The notes: a model not told the origin generated them from the letters alone. A stretch of 64,000 bases of DNA from Natrialba magadii ATCC 43099 (GCF_000025625.1 NC_013922.1:1984001-2048000), one strand, 5' to 3'; counted from the first letter of the stretch, positions 8,649-18,270 are shown. A program made the numbers and translations.

Positions 8649-8721
8649 AGTCCATTAGGGTAGTGGCCAATCCTTCGAGCTTCTGGGGCTCGAGACGCTG
8701 GTTCGAATCCAGCATGGACTA
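8649..8721 (+). tRNA. tRNA-Gln (anticodon CTG)
   Basis: A 73-base cloverleaf. The acceptor stem pairs AGTCCAT with ATGGACT, followed by discriminator A at 8721. The D arm carries TAGGGTAGTGGCCAATCC. The anticodon stem CGAGC/GCTCG closes a loop TTCTGGG, giving anticodon CTG for the glutamine codon CAG. The T arm is GCTGGTTCGAATCCAGC. No intron is visible and CCA is not encoded. Confidence 0.95.
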
Positions 8722-8855
8722 CTTCTCTCATTTCAACTCGAGTTCACTCGGAGTCTCTTCTCCGAGTCTCCAGTTGAAACGAAGGGGTCTGGTCAGGTAT
8801 CTCATCCAGTGACGACGAAACAGGTCGCGAGTGCTCCCAGCGGCGACCCCAATGG

Positions 8856-8864
8856 CTATAATTA
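8856..8864 (+). promoter_or_regulatory. TATA-like promoter element
   Basis: The sequence ctataatta is centred 25 bases before the ATG at 8885, consistent with a leaderless transcript for the rhodanese lipoprotein gene. Confidence 0.6.
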
Positions 8865-8884
8865 GTGGACGTGTTCCCTGAATT

Positions 8885-9619
8885 ATGAAGAGACGAACGC
8901 TTCTCCGAGCGACTGGTGGCGCGGTTCTCGGTGGCTCGGTCGGTCTCGCCGGGTGTCTGGACCAGTTTTCGGATTCTGAGTCCGACAACACCGACTCTCA
9001 CGACTTCCCGCCAGAATACGAAACCGAGACGTTCAACGGTCAGACCGTCCCGTTCGCGCCGCTCGAGGACGTCGCTGAGTGGTGGGAGGACGACGAGGCG
9101 TACTTTGTCGATACACGAACGCAGCCACAATACGACGAGGCACACATCGAGGGTGCCGTCTTCAGCCCGGCACCGGACGGACTGGAGTCGAGCGACCCGG
9201 TCTCCGACTGGGGTACCGACACGCGAATCGTCACCTACTGTGTCTGCCCGATTGCACAGGCAGGCCAACGCGCGGCGGTTCTTCTCGATAACGGCTACAC
9301 GGATGTCTACGGTCTCGCGGACGGGTTTAATCCCTGGCGCGAGAACGGCCACCCCGTTGAGAGCAACGATGGCCAGGCGTCACTATCGACCTACGAAATC
9401 GAGGGCGAGACGGACCCCGCAGACGCCGGCGAGTACGCACTCGCGGTCCACCCCGACACCGGTCAGCGTGAAGCCAGTCGCATCGACGCGAACGGCGGGT
9501 ACGAACTGTCGCTACACTTCGTCGACGTTCCCGACTCGTCGCTACTCGAGTTGCGGACGCCGAGCTACGAACTCGAGGGGACGATCGAGGAGTTCTCGTC
9601 GGCGACTGTTCGCGCCTGA
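8885..9619 (+). CDS. Tat-exported rhodanese-domain lipoprotein
   Basis: A 244-residue protein. The N-terminus has a twin-arginine signal (KRRTLLRATGG) and a lipobox ending at Cys24 (GLAGC), so it is probably a membrane-anchored lipoprotein outside the cell. Residues about 48-155 form a rhodanese domain with VDTRTQPQYDEAHIEGAV and a cysteine active-site loop YCVCPIAQAGQRA, longer than the usual six-residue loop. Rhodaneses transfer sulfane sulfur or sense redox state. The C-terminal 80 residues form a beta-rich extension I do not recognise. A TATA-like box lies 25 bases upstream. Confidence 0.9.
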   Translation: MKRRTLLRATGGAVLGGSVGLAGCLDQFSDSESDNTDSHDFPPEYETETFNGQTVPFAPLEDVAEWWEDDEAYFVDTRTQPQYDEAHIEGAVFSPAPDGLESSDPVSDWGTDTRIVTYCVCPIAQAGQRAAVLLDNGYTDVYGLADGFNPWRENGHPVESNDGQASLSTYEIEGETDPADAGEYALAVHPDTGQREASRIDANGGYELSLHFVDVPDSSLLELRTPSYELEGTIEEFSSATVRA

Positions 9620-9647
9620 GTCGTGGGGGTCAGTCGTTGCGTCGTTC

Positions 9648-11054
9648 CTATTCGCGCGTTTCTGTTTCCTCACTGCTCGCGTACGCACCAGCACGCTCGA
9701 GTACCCCCCGCTGTTGCAGCACGCTGGGTGTGCGACAGATACCGGGTGCGCCGGTGGCCTGCGGCACGGTGCAGTTGTTGCAGCTGTCACAGAGGACTCG
9801 CGGTGTGGTATCCTCGGCAATGAGAGTGGCGTTTGCGTCCGTATCGAGTAGTCGCGCGCCGAGTCGCGGTTCGGCATAGAACGGACGGGCCAGGCCGACC
9901 ATATCGCATGCAGGCTCGGTTTCCTGCCCCGATTCGCCGCCGCCGTTCCCCTCGCCTGCCCCAAGCAATCGATCCATCTCCCTGCGCTCACGAATCCCAC
10001 CTTCTGCGAGTACCGGAATCGACACCGCTTCGCGAACCCGTCGGCAGAACGCTTCGTTCCAGGCCGGCTCGAACCCGTACTGCAGCGACTGGACCCAGTT
10101 TGCGAGCGAGACGAGTCGTCGTCGCGCCGGCCCGCCGAAGGCCGCGTCGTACGCCTCTTGCAGGTTTTCGTTTTCCCATGCTCGCGCGGGATACTCGCCG
10201 CGGACAATGCTCATATCCCAGACGACCGATGTCTGGACCGGTACCACGGCGTCGTAGCCGATCCGCTCGAGTCGGCGCGCAATTTCGACGCCGTCCGAGA
10301 GCGAGAGCTTCCGCCGGACGATCGGCGTGGGTGGTGCAGGCGTCTCCGCCGGGACCTTGGTTACGATCGGAACGTCGCCCGCCCGTCCGCGAATCTCGTC
10401 GTGGACCAGCGCGAGGAACGCGAGTCGGGCTTCGGGTGAGCCGCCGAACTCGTCGTCGCGGCGGTTGTAGAACGGCGAGAGGAACTGCTGGATAATGCCC
10501 ATGTTCGCTGCGGCGAGATGGATGCCGTCGTAGCCCGCTTCCACGGCTGACGCGGCCGCACGGCCGAAATCCCCTGCGAGATCGTACACCTCGTCGGTTG
10601 AGAGCACCTGTGGCTCGTACGAGAGAAAGCCGAGGCGGTCGAGCAACTGAAGCTGCCACGGCGGCTTTGATACCGCCAGTTGCTCGAGGTCGGGATGGCC
10701 GGCGCGATACTCGGCGTTCCAGGTCTCCATACTCCGCAGACCGCCGTGCTCGAGTTGGATAAAAATCCGCCCGCCGTGGTCGTGAATCCGGTCGGTCAGT
10801 CGCGACAGCTGCGAGACGAACGCGGGATCGTGCACGCGGGTCATACCAGGTGCGGCACAGCCGCCCTCGCCGCGGACGATGGTCGCACCCTGAAAAATGA
10901 GCCCTACTCCCGACGCTGCGGCCGGTTCGAGGTCGTCGATCAACGCGTCGACTGCGTCGGGGCCGCTGCCCGCGCACTCGAGTAGCGGTGCGCGGTAGAG
11001 CCGGTTGGGGATCGTCACGCCGCCGATGGTGAGGGGGTCCTCGAGGGTCGCCAT
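9648..11054 (-). CDS. NADH:flavin oxidoreductase, Old Yellow Enzyme family
   Basis: A 468-residue protein with an N-terminal FMN-binding TIM barrel (MATLEDPLTIGGVTIPNRLYRAPL; LEHGGLRS; GYDGIHLAAANMGIIQQFLSP; NRRDDEFGGSPEAR). Past the barrel is a cysteine cluster CDSCNNC followed by C in APGIC, similar to the iron-sulfur site of 2,4-dienoyl-CoA reductase-like members, but the long second (FAD/NADH) domain of those enzymes is absent. A glycine/glutamate low-complexity insert (GAGEGNGGGESGQE) interrupts the barrel's last part. The substrate is unknown. It is convergent with the rhodanese gene. Confidence 0.88.
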   Translation of the reverse strand: MATLEDPLTIGGVTIPNRLYRAPLLECAGSGPDAVDALIDDLEPAAASGVGLIFQGATIVRGEGGCAAPGMTRVHDPAFVSQLSRLTDRIHDHGGRIFIQLEHGGLRSMETWNAEYRAGHPDLEQLAVSKPPWQLQLLDRLGFLSYEPQVLSTDEVYDLAGDFGRAAASAVEAGYDGIHLAAANMGIIQQFLSPFYNRRDDEFGGSPEARLAFLALVHDEIRGRAGDVPIVTKVPAETPAPPTPIVRRKLSLSDGVEIARRLERIGYDAVVPVQTSVVWDMSIVRGEYPARAWENENLQEAYDAAFGGPARRRLVSLANWVQSLQYGFEPAWNEAFCRRVREAVSIPVLAEGGIRERREMDRLLGAGEGNGGGESGQETEPACDMVGLARPFYAEPRLGARLLDTDANATLIAEDTTPRVLCDSCNNCTVPQATGAPGICRTPSVLQQRGVLERAGAYASSEETETRE

Positions 11055-11176
11055 CTGTGCTGTTGACGGCGGTTCAACGGGGATGGATAAGAGTGTGCTG
11101 CCGGGTTGTCGGTTTTCGGTTGCCTGTACCGACTTGGGGACAGTCTTGGGTCACCAGGTGCCAGTACAGTACTCTA

Positions 11177-11704
11177 TTACTTCTCGACTTCGAGCAACGC
11201 CACCCGCTCACGAACCAGTGCCTCGAGTGAGGCGTCCGTCGCGGCGCGTTCGGCGTCGGTGATGTCGAAGAACGATTGCAAGGTTTCCTCGTCGGTGTCG
11301 TCGAGCGTCGGTTCGGGTCCGACGAACGACTCGAGTTCGGTGATCGCCTCGCGGGCGGCCTCGAGGTCGCCGTGTTCGTTCTCCGTTGACCCAGCGTGGT
11401 CGATGAGGACGACGGCGCGAGTCTCGTCCTCGCTAACGCCCATCTCGAGTGCCTGGTCGATCTGTCGCCGGCCAGCAGCGTAGAGCAGTATTTCGACTGC
11501 TCGGTCGCGTGCGACGTTCTCGCCGCGGTCGATCGCACGGTCGGCCAACTCGACGGCCCGCTGGAGGTGTTGCCGTCCAGCCACGTATCGTGCGTCGAAG
11601 GCCTGTATCGTCACGCCGTGGCGCTCGCCGATCTTGCCTACGTCGGTGACGAACGCATCGAGGTCGTCGACTGCGAGGCGACACTCGAGTAGCTCCGGGG
11701 CCAC
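11177..11704 (-). CDS. cgi121: KEOPS complex subunit Cgi121
   Basis: A 175-residue protein that matches archaeal Cgi121, the KEOPS subunit that binds tRNA and helps Kae1/Bud32 make the t6A modification at position 37 of ANN-decoding tRNAs. Supporting segments are VTIQAFDARYVAGRQHLQRAVELA and AVEILLYAAGRRQIDQALEMG, characteristic of the family. Start GTG at 11704 shares one base with the hel308 stop codon (TAGTG on the minus strand), so the two genes are translationally linked. The hel308-cgi121 pairing is a familiar haloarchaeal arrangement. Confidence 0.9.
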   Translation of the reverse strand: MAPELLECRLAVDDLDAFVTDVGKIGERHGVTIQAFDARYVAGRQHLQRAVELADRAIDRGENVARDRAVEILLYAAGRRQIDQALEMGVSEDETRAVVLIDHAGSTENEHGDLEAAREAITELESFVGPEPTLDDTDEETLQSFFDITDAERAATDASLEALVRERVALLEVEK

Positions 11705-14103
11705 TAGAAGTCACCCAGGCTGGATTGGTTGTCGTCTGCGTCGTCCTCGGTTGCGTTCGCATCGGCATTCGGTTCGCTGGAGCCACTCGAGTTGGACGAC
11801 CCCGATCCGGAGCCACCCTCGACCGGAATCGGCTCGACGCCGTCCATCGACGGCTCCTCGCGGCCGGCGTTCTCGAGGATGTTCTCGGCCGTCTTCTCGC
11901 CTTTGAGGACGTGCAGGATGACGCCCTTGTCAGCGGATCGGAGGGCTGCGGGCTCTTCGATGCCGGCCGCGTAGAGCCGCCGTGCGCGCTTGCGGCCAAT
12001 GCCGCTCACCGAAACGAGCTCGAGTAGCTCCTCGCCGACACCGTGTTCGACGCGGGCGCGGGCCTCGCGGACCGCGACGGCCCACTCACTGTCGATCTCA
12101 CTCGCGAGCGACTCTGCCGCACCGAGTAGCCACTCGGCGGTGTCAACCTTGCCGCGGAGGTCGCCGGGACCGATTTTGTACCGCTCGGTGATCTGTTCCT
12201 CGTCGTCCTCGGTCGCCCAGTCTTCGAGTAGTTTGCCGGTCTTGAGAGCGGCGAGCCAATCCTCGAAGCGCTCTTCTTCGAACTCGCTGGGCGCGTCGCC
12301 GAGCAGTTCGCGTTCACGTTCGTAGTAGAGTTCACCGAATTTTTCGTCCTCACCCGAGCGCAGGTAGAGTTCGTACATGTCGGGCGTGCGCGAGACGAGC
12401 TGGTAGAGCCCGAGAGCGGTCGGGCGCTCGTCGGCGTCCTCGAGTCCGTGGACGATTTCGGCGGCGCTCATCGGATCGAGGTAGAGCCGTGAGACGGTGT
12501 GGCCGAGGCTGGTGGCCTCGAGGTCCTCTTCTTGACCGGTTGTGCCCCCGCTGTCACCGCCATCGCTATCGGCCAGGTCAGCCGCCGATGTGAACGCACT
12601 CGCCGCGTCGGCCTCGCTGTTGAGCGTGTCCTCGGGACCGCCGCTTCGTTCGATGAAATCGTTCCGTTCTAGGTAGCTCAACACGTCGTCAGTCACCCGC
12701 TCGAGCCGTCCCCCCTCGCTCGACTGGCTCGCGTAGAGCGTGGCCTCGAGGAACTCGAGTAACCCCTCGCGTGTGCGGGCAAATCCGGAGGCGATGGTGG
12801 CGAGCACGTGGGTTCGTAGTGCGGGCTCGGCAGCCAGTTTCGAGCGGACGGGTTCGGGGTCGGCCCAGACGTAGCGGTCGAACAGCTCCTGGCTCTCGTC
12901 GTGGCTCTTCGCGAGCAGGACGGCCTCGCCGTAGGGGTCGAGACCGGGGCGGCCGGCCCGGCCCATCATCTGGTGGACCTCGAGTACGTCGAGAGGGGCC
13001 ATTCCGCCTGCGCTCGGGTCGAAGCGCCGCCAGTCGCGGACGATGACACGCCGGGCTGGCGTGTTCACACCGGCGGCGAGCGTCGGCGTCGCGGAGATGA
13101 CCTTCAGCAGGCGGTCGCGGAACGCGTCCTCGACCAGACTGCGCTGGGTACTCGAGAGCCCCGCGTGGTGAAACGCCGCGCCGCGTTCGACGCAGTCGGC
13201 GAGGTCCTGGCTGGTCTCGGTGTCGCTGTCCTCGCGGATCTCGGTAGCCAGCGCTGCCAGATCGTTTTGCTCGCCGGCGGTCAGTTCGCGACTCGAGACC
13301 TGTCCGAGTCTGCGGGCGGCGGCCTCGGCGTTTCGGCGGGAGTTCACGAAGACGAGCGAGGAGCCGCCCTCTTGAAGGATATCGCGAACGAGTGCGGCCT
13401 CTTGCTTCTCGCCGGCCTCGACCGGGACCTCCCGCGTCTCGCCATCGTCGAAGTTGAGCGCGTTGCCGTAGTGGACGCCCATCTGGAGGTCGATCGGCCG
13501 CCAGTCGGTGTCGACCAGCTCGGCGTCGAGCCAGTCGGCGAGTTCGTCCGCGTTGCCGACGGTTGCAGAGAGTGCGACGACCTGCAGTTGCGGGTTGAGC
13601 CGCCGGAGTTTGGCGAGGGTCACCTCGAGTGTCGGGCCGCGGTTTCGGTCGTCGATCAGGTGCACCTCATCGCTGACGACGCACGTCAGGTCCGAGAGCC
13701 AGTCCGCACCGTTGCGTACGAGCGAGTCGACCTTCTCGCTGGTCGCGACGATGATGTCCTTCGTGGCGAGCCACTCGCTGGTCGACTCGTAGTTGCCGGT
13801 GGCGACGCCGGTCGTGACGCCGAACTCCTCGTAGGCGTCGAACTCGGCCTTCTTCTCGCTCGCCAGGGCTCGCAGCGGGACGATGTATAGCGCCTTCCCG
13901 CCGCGCTGTACGGCAGAGAGCATCGATAACGCGGCGATCATGGTCTTGCCGCTGGCGGTGGGGACGGCGGCGACGAGGTTCTCACCCTCGGTTGCGCCGG
14001 CTTCGACGGCCTCGGCCTGCGGCGGGTAGAGCTCCTCGATGCCTTGCTCCTGGAAGTGCGAGCGGGCACCGGGTGGGAGCCCCGACAGCTCCTCGACGTT
14101 CAT
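11704..14103 (-). CDS. hel308: ATP-dependent DNA helicase Hel308
   Basis: A 799-residue superfamily 2 helicase that acts on stalled replication forks. Motifs seen in order: Walker A PTASGKT, DEVH box SDEVHLIDD, motif [20 protein letters not shown], and motif [17 protein letters not shown]. The C-terminus has the winged-helix/ratchet region and a helix-hairpin-helix ([25 protein letters not shown]) and ends in an acidic serine-rich tail ([13 protein letters not shown]) with a PIP-box-like QSSLGDF, which could contact PCNA. ATG at 14103 ([10 protein letters not shown]) is the conserved start; the frame continues upstream only by chance. An acidic insert near residues 500-540 is not conserved. 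Confidence 0.95.
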   Translation of the reverse strand: MNVEELSGLPPGARSHFQEQGIEELYPPQAEAVEAGATEGENLVAAVPTASGKTMIAALSMLSAVQRGGKALYIVPLRALASEKKAEFDAYEEFGVTTGVATGNYESTSEWLATKDIIVATSEKVDSLVRNGADWLSDLTCVVSDEVHLIDDRNRGPTLEVTLAKLRRLNPQLQVVALSATVGNADELADWLDAELVDTDWRPIDLQMGVHYGNALNFDDGETREVPVEAGEKQEAALVRDILQEGGSSLVFVNSRRNAEAAARRLGQVSSRELTAGEQNDLAALATEIREDSDTETSQDLADCVERGAAFHHAGLSSTQRSLVEDAFRDRLLKVISATPTLAAGVNTPARRVIVRDWRRFDPSAGGMAPLDVLEVHQMMGRAGRPGLDPYGEAVLLAKSHDESQELFDRYVWADPEPVRSKLAAEPALRTHVLATIASGFARTREGLLEFLEATLYASQSSEGGRLERVTDDVLSYLERNDFIERSGGPEDTLNSEADAASAFTSAADLADSDGGDSGGTTGQEEDLEATSLGHTVSRLYLDPMSAAEIVHGLEDADERPTALGLYQLVSRTPDMYELYLRSGEDEKFGELYYERERELLGDAPSEFEEERFEDWLAALKTGKLLEDWATEDDEEQITERYKIGPGDLRGKVDTAEWLLGAAESLASEIDSEWAVAVREARARVEHGVGEELLELVSVSGIGRKRARRLYAAGIEEPAALRSADKGVILHVLKGEKTAENILENAGREEPSMDGVEPIPVEGGSGSGSSNSSGSSEPNADANATEDDADDNQSSLGDF

Positions 14104-14212
14104 TACCCGTGATTGGCGCGTCTTTCGGTTTAAACTGTCGTCTTGCGGAGTCGCTCTCCAATCTCTCGTCCACGATTTGAACTCTGCCCGGCGTCTGCGC
14201 GCCGACAGACCG

Positions 14213-14698
14213 ATGAACGAGGCGACCGAACCCGCCCGTATGACCGCTACGGGCCCCGACCGCGTCCTCGTCCCCACGCTTGGCCGTCCGGGAGAGGACG
14301 AGGCGCTCGCGTACGCCCTCGAGATGTTTCCCGACGCCGAGGTCATCCTGCTGGCCGTCGTGATGCCGCTCGATGCGCCGCTCAGTGAAGGGAACATCCT
14401 CAAGCGCGACGAAACGCGAACGGAGGAGGCCCGACGGACGACGACGGAGCTACTCGAGTCGGTGTCCGCGGACGTGCCGTCAGCGTCCGATCGGATTCGC
14501 ATCGAGACGACCGAGGGACGGCCCTGGACGGTTATTCCGCGGTACGCGAGCGATGCGGATGTCGATCACGTCGTCATGTACGGCCACGAGAAGGGGTCGG
14601 GAACCGGAACGCCGGGGTTCGTTCGGCGATTTCTCGGACGCACGATCGCGACGACCGTCGTCGACCGTACCGACCGGCCGGTGACCGTACTCGAGTGA
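14213..14698 (+). CDS. Universal stress protein family (UspA-like)
   Basis: A protein of up to 161 residues with a single Usp domain: [21 protein letters not shown] opens the fold and [30 protein letters not shown] closes it with an ATP-binding-like G-x2-R/G-x-S/T region that is only partly canonical. The start may be ATG 14213 or ATG 14240; the latter begins closer to the conserved strand. It is divergent from hel308. Function unknown; such proteins are soluble and often dimeric. Confidence 0.85.
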   Translation: MNEATEPARMTATGPDRVLVPTLGRPGEDEALAYALEMFPDAEVILLAVVMPLDAPLSEGNILKRDETRTEEARRTTTELLESVSADVPSASDRIRIETTEGRPWTVIPRYASDADVDHVVMYGHEKGSGTGTPGFVRRFLGRTIATTVVDRTDRPVTVLE

Positions 14699-14725
14699 GC
14701 ACCCCGAGGTGATGGGAGTGGACGT

Positions 14726-14953
14726 ATGAAACCGGTGTATATCTGCAGTCGTTGCGGGGAAGAGATCTCACGAACCGTCGACGAGTGTCCACACTGCGGT
14801 TATCACCCGCAGTCGATCGTCTGGCGGGTCGGTGTCGGAGCGCTCATCTTCGGCGCCGCGGCCGCGCTCGTCTTCCCGCCGGTCGGACTCATCGGGATCT
14901 TCGCTGGCGTTCTCGCCGTCGGCGGGAGCTACCTCCTGTCGCCGGCGGGGTGA
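14726..14953 (+). CDS. Small zinc-ribbon membrane protein
   Basis: A 75-residue protein. Residues 7-24 form a zinc ribbon (CSRCGEEISRTVDECPHCG) and residues 33-70 contain two hydrophobic stretches, so it is likely a membrane protein with a cytoplasmic zinc finger. It follows the universal stress protein gene by 27 bases on the same strand. Function unknown. Confidence 0.75.
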   Translation: MKPVYICSRCGEEISRTVDECPHCGYHPQSIVWRVGVGALIFGAAAALVFPPVGLIGIFAGVLAVGGSYLLSPAG

Positions 14954-14994
14954 AGCGACGGTGGTGTGTTGTGGTGTGACCGGTACCGACCGGG

Positions 14995-16203
14995 TTATCC
15001 GCCGATCAGCGCCGCGAGCAGCTGATAAAGCCCGTAGCCGACTCCGATCGACGTTCCGAGCGTGAGCAGCCAGAATACGATCGTAAACCCGATCTTCTGC
15101 TTCGAGACACCGGCTGATCCCGCAGCCAGCCCACCGCCGATGACTCCCGAGAGGATGATGTTGTTGAGCGAGATGGGGATTCCGAGGGCGATCGCCAGCT
15201 GTGCGATGATGAAGCCGGGAACGAGTGCCGCGATCGACCGGCGGACACCGAGCTGTGCGTACTCCCGCGAGGTCGCTTGCAGCAGCCGCGGTGCCCCCAT
15301 CCAGGCGCCGGCGAGAATGCCGGTTGCACCCAGTGCTAGCAGTGTGATTCCCGGCAGACCGAGTTCGATCCGAAAGAGGTTCTCGAGCGGACCGGTCGCG
15401 AGTCCGACCTGCGACCCACCCGACGAGAACGCGACGATTCCGCCGAGGACGAGCAAGAACGACCGAATCCCGTGATCGACGGAGTCGAGGACGTGCTTGC
15501 GAATCCAGTAGAACGCCAGTGCTCCGATTCCGATCGTCACGAAGATCATTCCGAGATCGACGTCTCCCACGAGCACCGGGCCGCCGCCGAACGGCTGAGA
15601 GAGAAACCGTGCAAGCGTCCCCTGTTCGGCTGCTGGATCGGGAATCGCGCCGAGTCGAATATTCGCGACGATTGCTCCGACGATGGCTGCGAGCAACGGT
15701 ACGCCGACTGATTCGGGAATGTCGTCACGTCGCAGCGTGACCGCGGTCGCATACGCCAGCCCGCCGGACATGAACGGCACGAGCAGCCAGAACGTTCCGA
15801 GACGCTGGTACGTCGCCATTGCGGGGTCGCCGCCCAGTGAGAGTCCGACGCCAACCATCGCGCCCGTTGTTGCGAACGCCGCGGGGATCGGATACCGCGT
15901 GTAGATCCCGATCGCCATGAACGTCGCCGCCGTCAACAGGCCGGCGGTGGCTGCGAGCGGCGTAATGGTCACGCCGTCGATCAGATCCGCTCCGACGGTC
16001 TCGGAGATGCTCCCGCCTTGCATGAGCGCACCAGCGGCTGCGAGCAGTCCGATGACGAAGGCAGCCCGCATCGTCGAAATCGCGTTCGCGCCGATCGCGG
16101 GGGCAAACGGCGGCGAGTTGCTGTTCGCTCCGAGCACCCACGCCATAAACAGGCAGGTGATGATGGCGGCCCCGACGAGGACGGCGAACGATAGTGCGAC
16201 CAT
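14995..16203 (-). CDS. PiT-family inorganic phosphate transporter
   Basis: A 402-residue membrane protein with about ten hydrophobic segments. The duplicated PiT signature is visible: GANSNSPPFAPAIGANAIS near residues 26-43 and, in the C-terminal repeat, GIPISLNNIILSGVIGGGLA. The family couples phosphate (or sulfate) uptake to cations across the cytoplasmic membrane. No PhoU-like protein lies next to it; the neighbouring upstream genes are a DICT/winged-helix pair transcribed in the same direction, 215 bases away. Confidence 0.9.
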   Translation of the reverse strand: MVALSFAVLVGAAIITCLFMAWVLGANSNSPPFAPAIGANAISTMRAAFVIGLLAAAGALMQGGSISETVGADLIDGVTITPLAATAGLLTAATFMAIGIYTRYPIPAAFATTGAMVGVGLSLGGDPAMATYQRLGTFWLLVPFMSGGLAYATAVTLRRDDIPESVGVPLLAAIVGAIVANIRLGAIPDPAAEQGTLARFLSQPFGGGPVLVGDVDLGMIFVTIGIGALAFYWIRKHVLDSVDHGIRSFLLVLGGIVAFSSGGSQVGLATGPLENLFRIELGLPGITLLALGATGILAGAWMGAPRLLQATSREYAQLGVRRSIAALVPGFIIAQLAIALGIPISLNNIILSGVIGGGLAAGSAGVSKQKIGFTIVFWLLTLGTSIGVGYGLYQLLAALIGG

Positions 16204-16268
16204 TCACTCGAGTATAATTCGTGCTATCGACACAAAAACGGTCGTCCGATTCTTGATCGGCAACCGGT

Positions 16269-16308
16269 CTCTCGTGCTCTCATGCTCTCGTGCTCTCATG
16301 CTCTCGTG
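16269..16308. repeat. 8-base tandem repeat (ctctcgtg/ctctcatg)
   Basis: Five consecutive 8-base units alternating between CTCTCGTG and CTCTCATG lie in the intergenic region upstream of the phosphate transporter start. It is a simple microsatellite and could vary in length. Confidence 0.8.
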
Positions 16309-16418
16309 TCTCGAGTTCGACCGTGTGTCTGTTCCTGAATCCCGAACAACAGCCGTCCCGTGTCGAGGGACGATAGTCGTCCGACGGTCGGCACAGCCGT
16401 TGCCTCGGTGGTTCGGTG

Positions 16419-17153
16419 CTACGCGCTCTGAACGCCATCGATATCCTCGAGGCACGCCACCAGTTCGCCGACCAACTCGGGATCGTACGTCCAGAAGCCG
16501 TAGTACCGTCCGGGCTGTCGTTCTTCGGCGACCAGCGCACACGCTTGCTGCGTGTTCCCTGCACCGTCGAAGACGACGAACCAGAACTGTCCGATCTCGC
16601 CCAAAGCGGAGACGACCGCGAGACCCTCCGTCGGCGCGTCCCACGCGGCATCGAGGAATACCGTCACCGAGAGGGCTCCACGGGAGGAGAGGCGGTCGTA
16701 CACCTCTCGCTGCTTCTCGAAGGCCGCTTTGCGCTCGAAACCGGCGTACAGCGCCCCCTCACCGAGACGCCAGGCCCGCTCTTCGATCTCCCGCGAGACC
16801 GCGAGCAACTGTCGGCGATCGTAGGAGGAAAAGAGCGTATTCTCGAGGAAGTCGAACACCTGCCGCGTCTCGATACCGGAATTCTCGAGCGTCCACGGCG
16901 GATAACTGTCGGGGGAGAGGATAGCGCCGAAGTACTCGATTCCCAGCGCCCCTCGAAAGCTGCCGTCGGCGCCCCGGATCACCACGAAGCCGTCGTCGAA
17001 CGCAGCGGCCTGTCGGTGCTCGACGGTCACGTTTCTGGTCGTGAACTGCTGCTGAAGCTCGGCCGCGACGTCGGTCTCGGCAGTGTAGACCGCGAGATGC
17101 TTTCGCTCGTTTTCGACGATTTCGAGCGCCTCTTCCAGCCCACTGATCGTCAT
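16419..17153 (-). CDS. DICT sensory domain protein
   Basis: A 244-residue cytoplasmic protein resembling haloarchaeal DICT-domain proteins (domain named from diguanylate cyclases and two-component systems). Segments RKHLAVYTAETDVAAELQQQF, SYDRRQLLAVSREIEERAWRLG and VYDRLSSRGALSVTVFLDAAW support this. The DICT domain is a predicted ligand sensor often linked with light or redox signalling; no catalytic domain is attached here. Its ATG overlaps the stop of the winged-helix gene by four bases (17150-17153), so the two are one operon and likely act together. Confidence 0.85.
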   Translation of the reverse strand: MTISGLEEALEIVENERKHLAVYTAETDVAAELQQQFTTRNVTVEHRQAAAFDDGFVVIRGADGSFRGALGIEYFGAILSPDSYPPWTLENSGIETRQVFDFLENTLFSSYDRRQLLAVSREIEERAWRLGEGALYAGFERKAAFEKQREVYDRLSSRGALSVTVFLDAAWDAPTEGLAVVSALGEIGQFWFVVFDGAGNTQQACALVAEERQPGRYYGFWTYDPELVGELVACLEDIDGVQSA

Positions 17154-17506
17154 TCGCCGATCCCGAGAACGGTGTAGATCGCCGGCGGAACGTCCACGTC
17201 CCGAACGGTCTGCTCCTCGGCGTCGAACTCGAGTAACTCATGGTCGTCGAGTCGCGGCAGTATCGAATGGTACAGATAGATGTACGCGTCGTCGTAGTCC
17301 GATTCGGCTGCGATCCGACCCTCCTCGGCGGCGGTTTTTCCAGCGATTGCCGTGGCGAGTTCGTTGACTGTCGTCTTCGGATGATCGTACAGATAGGCGA
17401 GCGTGATCTGCATCTCTCGGTTGGCGAGTAACCCGAGCCACTCGTCGAGCGCTCGTCCGGAGACGGCGTCTGCGAGCGGAGAGAGGTCATCGATCTCGTT
17501 CTTCAT
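17150..17506 (-). CDS. Haloarchaeal winged-helix domain protein (DUF7344-like)
   Basis: A 118-residue protein with a winged-helix fold suggested by LLANREMQITLAYLYDHPKTTVNELATAIAG (recognition helices) and YLYHSILPRLDDHELLEFDAEEQTVR (wing). This type commonly partners DICT-domain genes in haloarchaea and is a candidate DNA-binding output for the downstream sensor. The stop codon overlaps the start of the DICT gene (ATGA). Targets are unknown. Confidence 0.82.
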   Translation of the reverse strand: MKNEIDDLSPLADAVSGRALDEWLGLLANREMQITLAYLYDHPKTTVNELATAIAGKTAAEEGRIAAESDYDDAYIYLYHSILPRLDDHELLEFDAEEQTVRDVDVPPAIYTVLGIGE

Positions 17507-17626
17507 GGTTGTTGCTATAGAATACGATTGCTGCTAAGATAAGCCACGTCCCGGATTCGACCGACTGTCTCGGTAAGTAGCTAGTAGCCACTGCAAGTCA
17601 ATGCACACCTGATCGCACGACGGCAG

Positions 17627-17703
17627 CGCGGTTCGGAGCGAGCGCGGTTCGGAGCGAGCGCGGTTCGGAGCGAGCGCGGTTCGGAGCGAGCGCGGTTCGG
17701 AAC
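17627..17703. repeat. 16-base tandem repeat, five copies
   Basis: Five near-identical head-to-tail copies of AGCGCGGTTCGGAGCG occupy the left part of the expanded element; the last copy runs into the 55-base repeat. Confidence 0.85.
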
Positions 17704-18005
17704 GAACGAAGTGAGTGAGAACCGCGGACGCGAGCGGGGAACAACGTGACCCGCGAGCGAACGAAGTGAGTGAGAACCGCGGACGCGAGCGGGGAACAAC
17801 GTGACCCGCGAGCGAACGAAGTGAGTGAGAACCGCGGACGTGAGCGGGGAACAACGTGACCCGCGAGCGAACGAAGTGAGTGAGAACCGCGGACGTGAGC
17901 GGGGAACAACGTGACCCGCGAGCGAACGAAGTGAGTGAGAACCGCGGACGCGAGCGGGGAACAACGTGACCCGCAAGCGAGTGGAACGAGTGAGAACCGC
18001 GGAAG
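17704..18005. repeat. 55-base minisatellite, five full copies plus a partial
   Basis: Units begin at 17704, 17759, 17814, 17869 and 17924 and start GAACGAAGTGAGTGAGAACC. They differ at one position (gacgcgag versus gacgtgag). A diverged partial sixth unit follows from 17979. The unit contains the gaacgaagtgagtgag word often seen in haloarchaeal intergenic DNA. Confidence 0.9.
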
Positions 18006-18037
18006 CGCGATCAGTGTGTGAATAGTTGCAGTTGTTA

Positions 18038-18124
18038 CTATAGTAGCTACTGCAAGTCAGTCCACAGCCCATCGCATAGCGCACAGCTGTCGGGCTATCG
18101 GTGTGTGACTTGTTTCAGTGGCAC
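18038..18124. repeat. Palindromic element, family 2, degenerate adjacent copy
   Basis: Sharing CTATAG with the end of the previous element, this stretch begins tatagtagctactgcaagtca, continues with a diverged centre, and ends ggtgtgtgacttgtttcagtggca, matching both arms of the family with many changes. It therefore appears to be a second insertion or a tandem duplication. Confidence 0.55.
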
Positions 18125-18270
18125 GTATTCATGTCCGTTGCACGTCGTCGGGTTCGTCTGCAGACGGCATCCTGGTCCGGGCTCTCCTGACAGTCTCCGA
18201 TCGCTGGCGGCGGGCGCTGTCTCCTCTCCCGACCGCTAACGATTTACCACGATCACCCCAATCTTCGCTC

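Larger units (their letters stand above)
17578..18043. mobile_element. Palindromic element, family 2, expanded by internal minisatellites
   Basis: The outer 38 bases (tagtagccactgcaagtcaa...gatcgc at 17583-17617) and the final 38 bases (gcgatcagtgtgtgaatag...ttactatag at 18006-18043) match the two halves of the compact 86-base element found at 26918-27003 and 36354-36439. In this copy the centre is replaced by about 385 bases of tandem repeats. No protein-coding gene is credible: frames across it are translations of the repeat. Confidence 0.75.

Noticed and set aside
12901-13890. A 329-codon plus-strand frame
   Set aside because: Antisense shadow of hel308, with Arg/Val/Asp-rich content and no recognisable domain.
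14104-14502. N-terminal extension of Hel308
   Set aside because: The residues before [10 protein letters not shown] are low-complexity and overlap the divergent universal stress protein gene.
17704-18005. CRISPR array
   Set aside because: Units are contiguous 55-base tandem repeats with no unique spacers, and no cas genes are nearby.
17581-18084. A 167-codon minus-strand frame through the repeat island
   Set aside because: Its translation is a simple repetition of the 55-base minisatellite in one frame, and the flanks belong to a palindromic element. Repetition keeps the frame open by chance.
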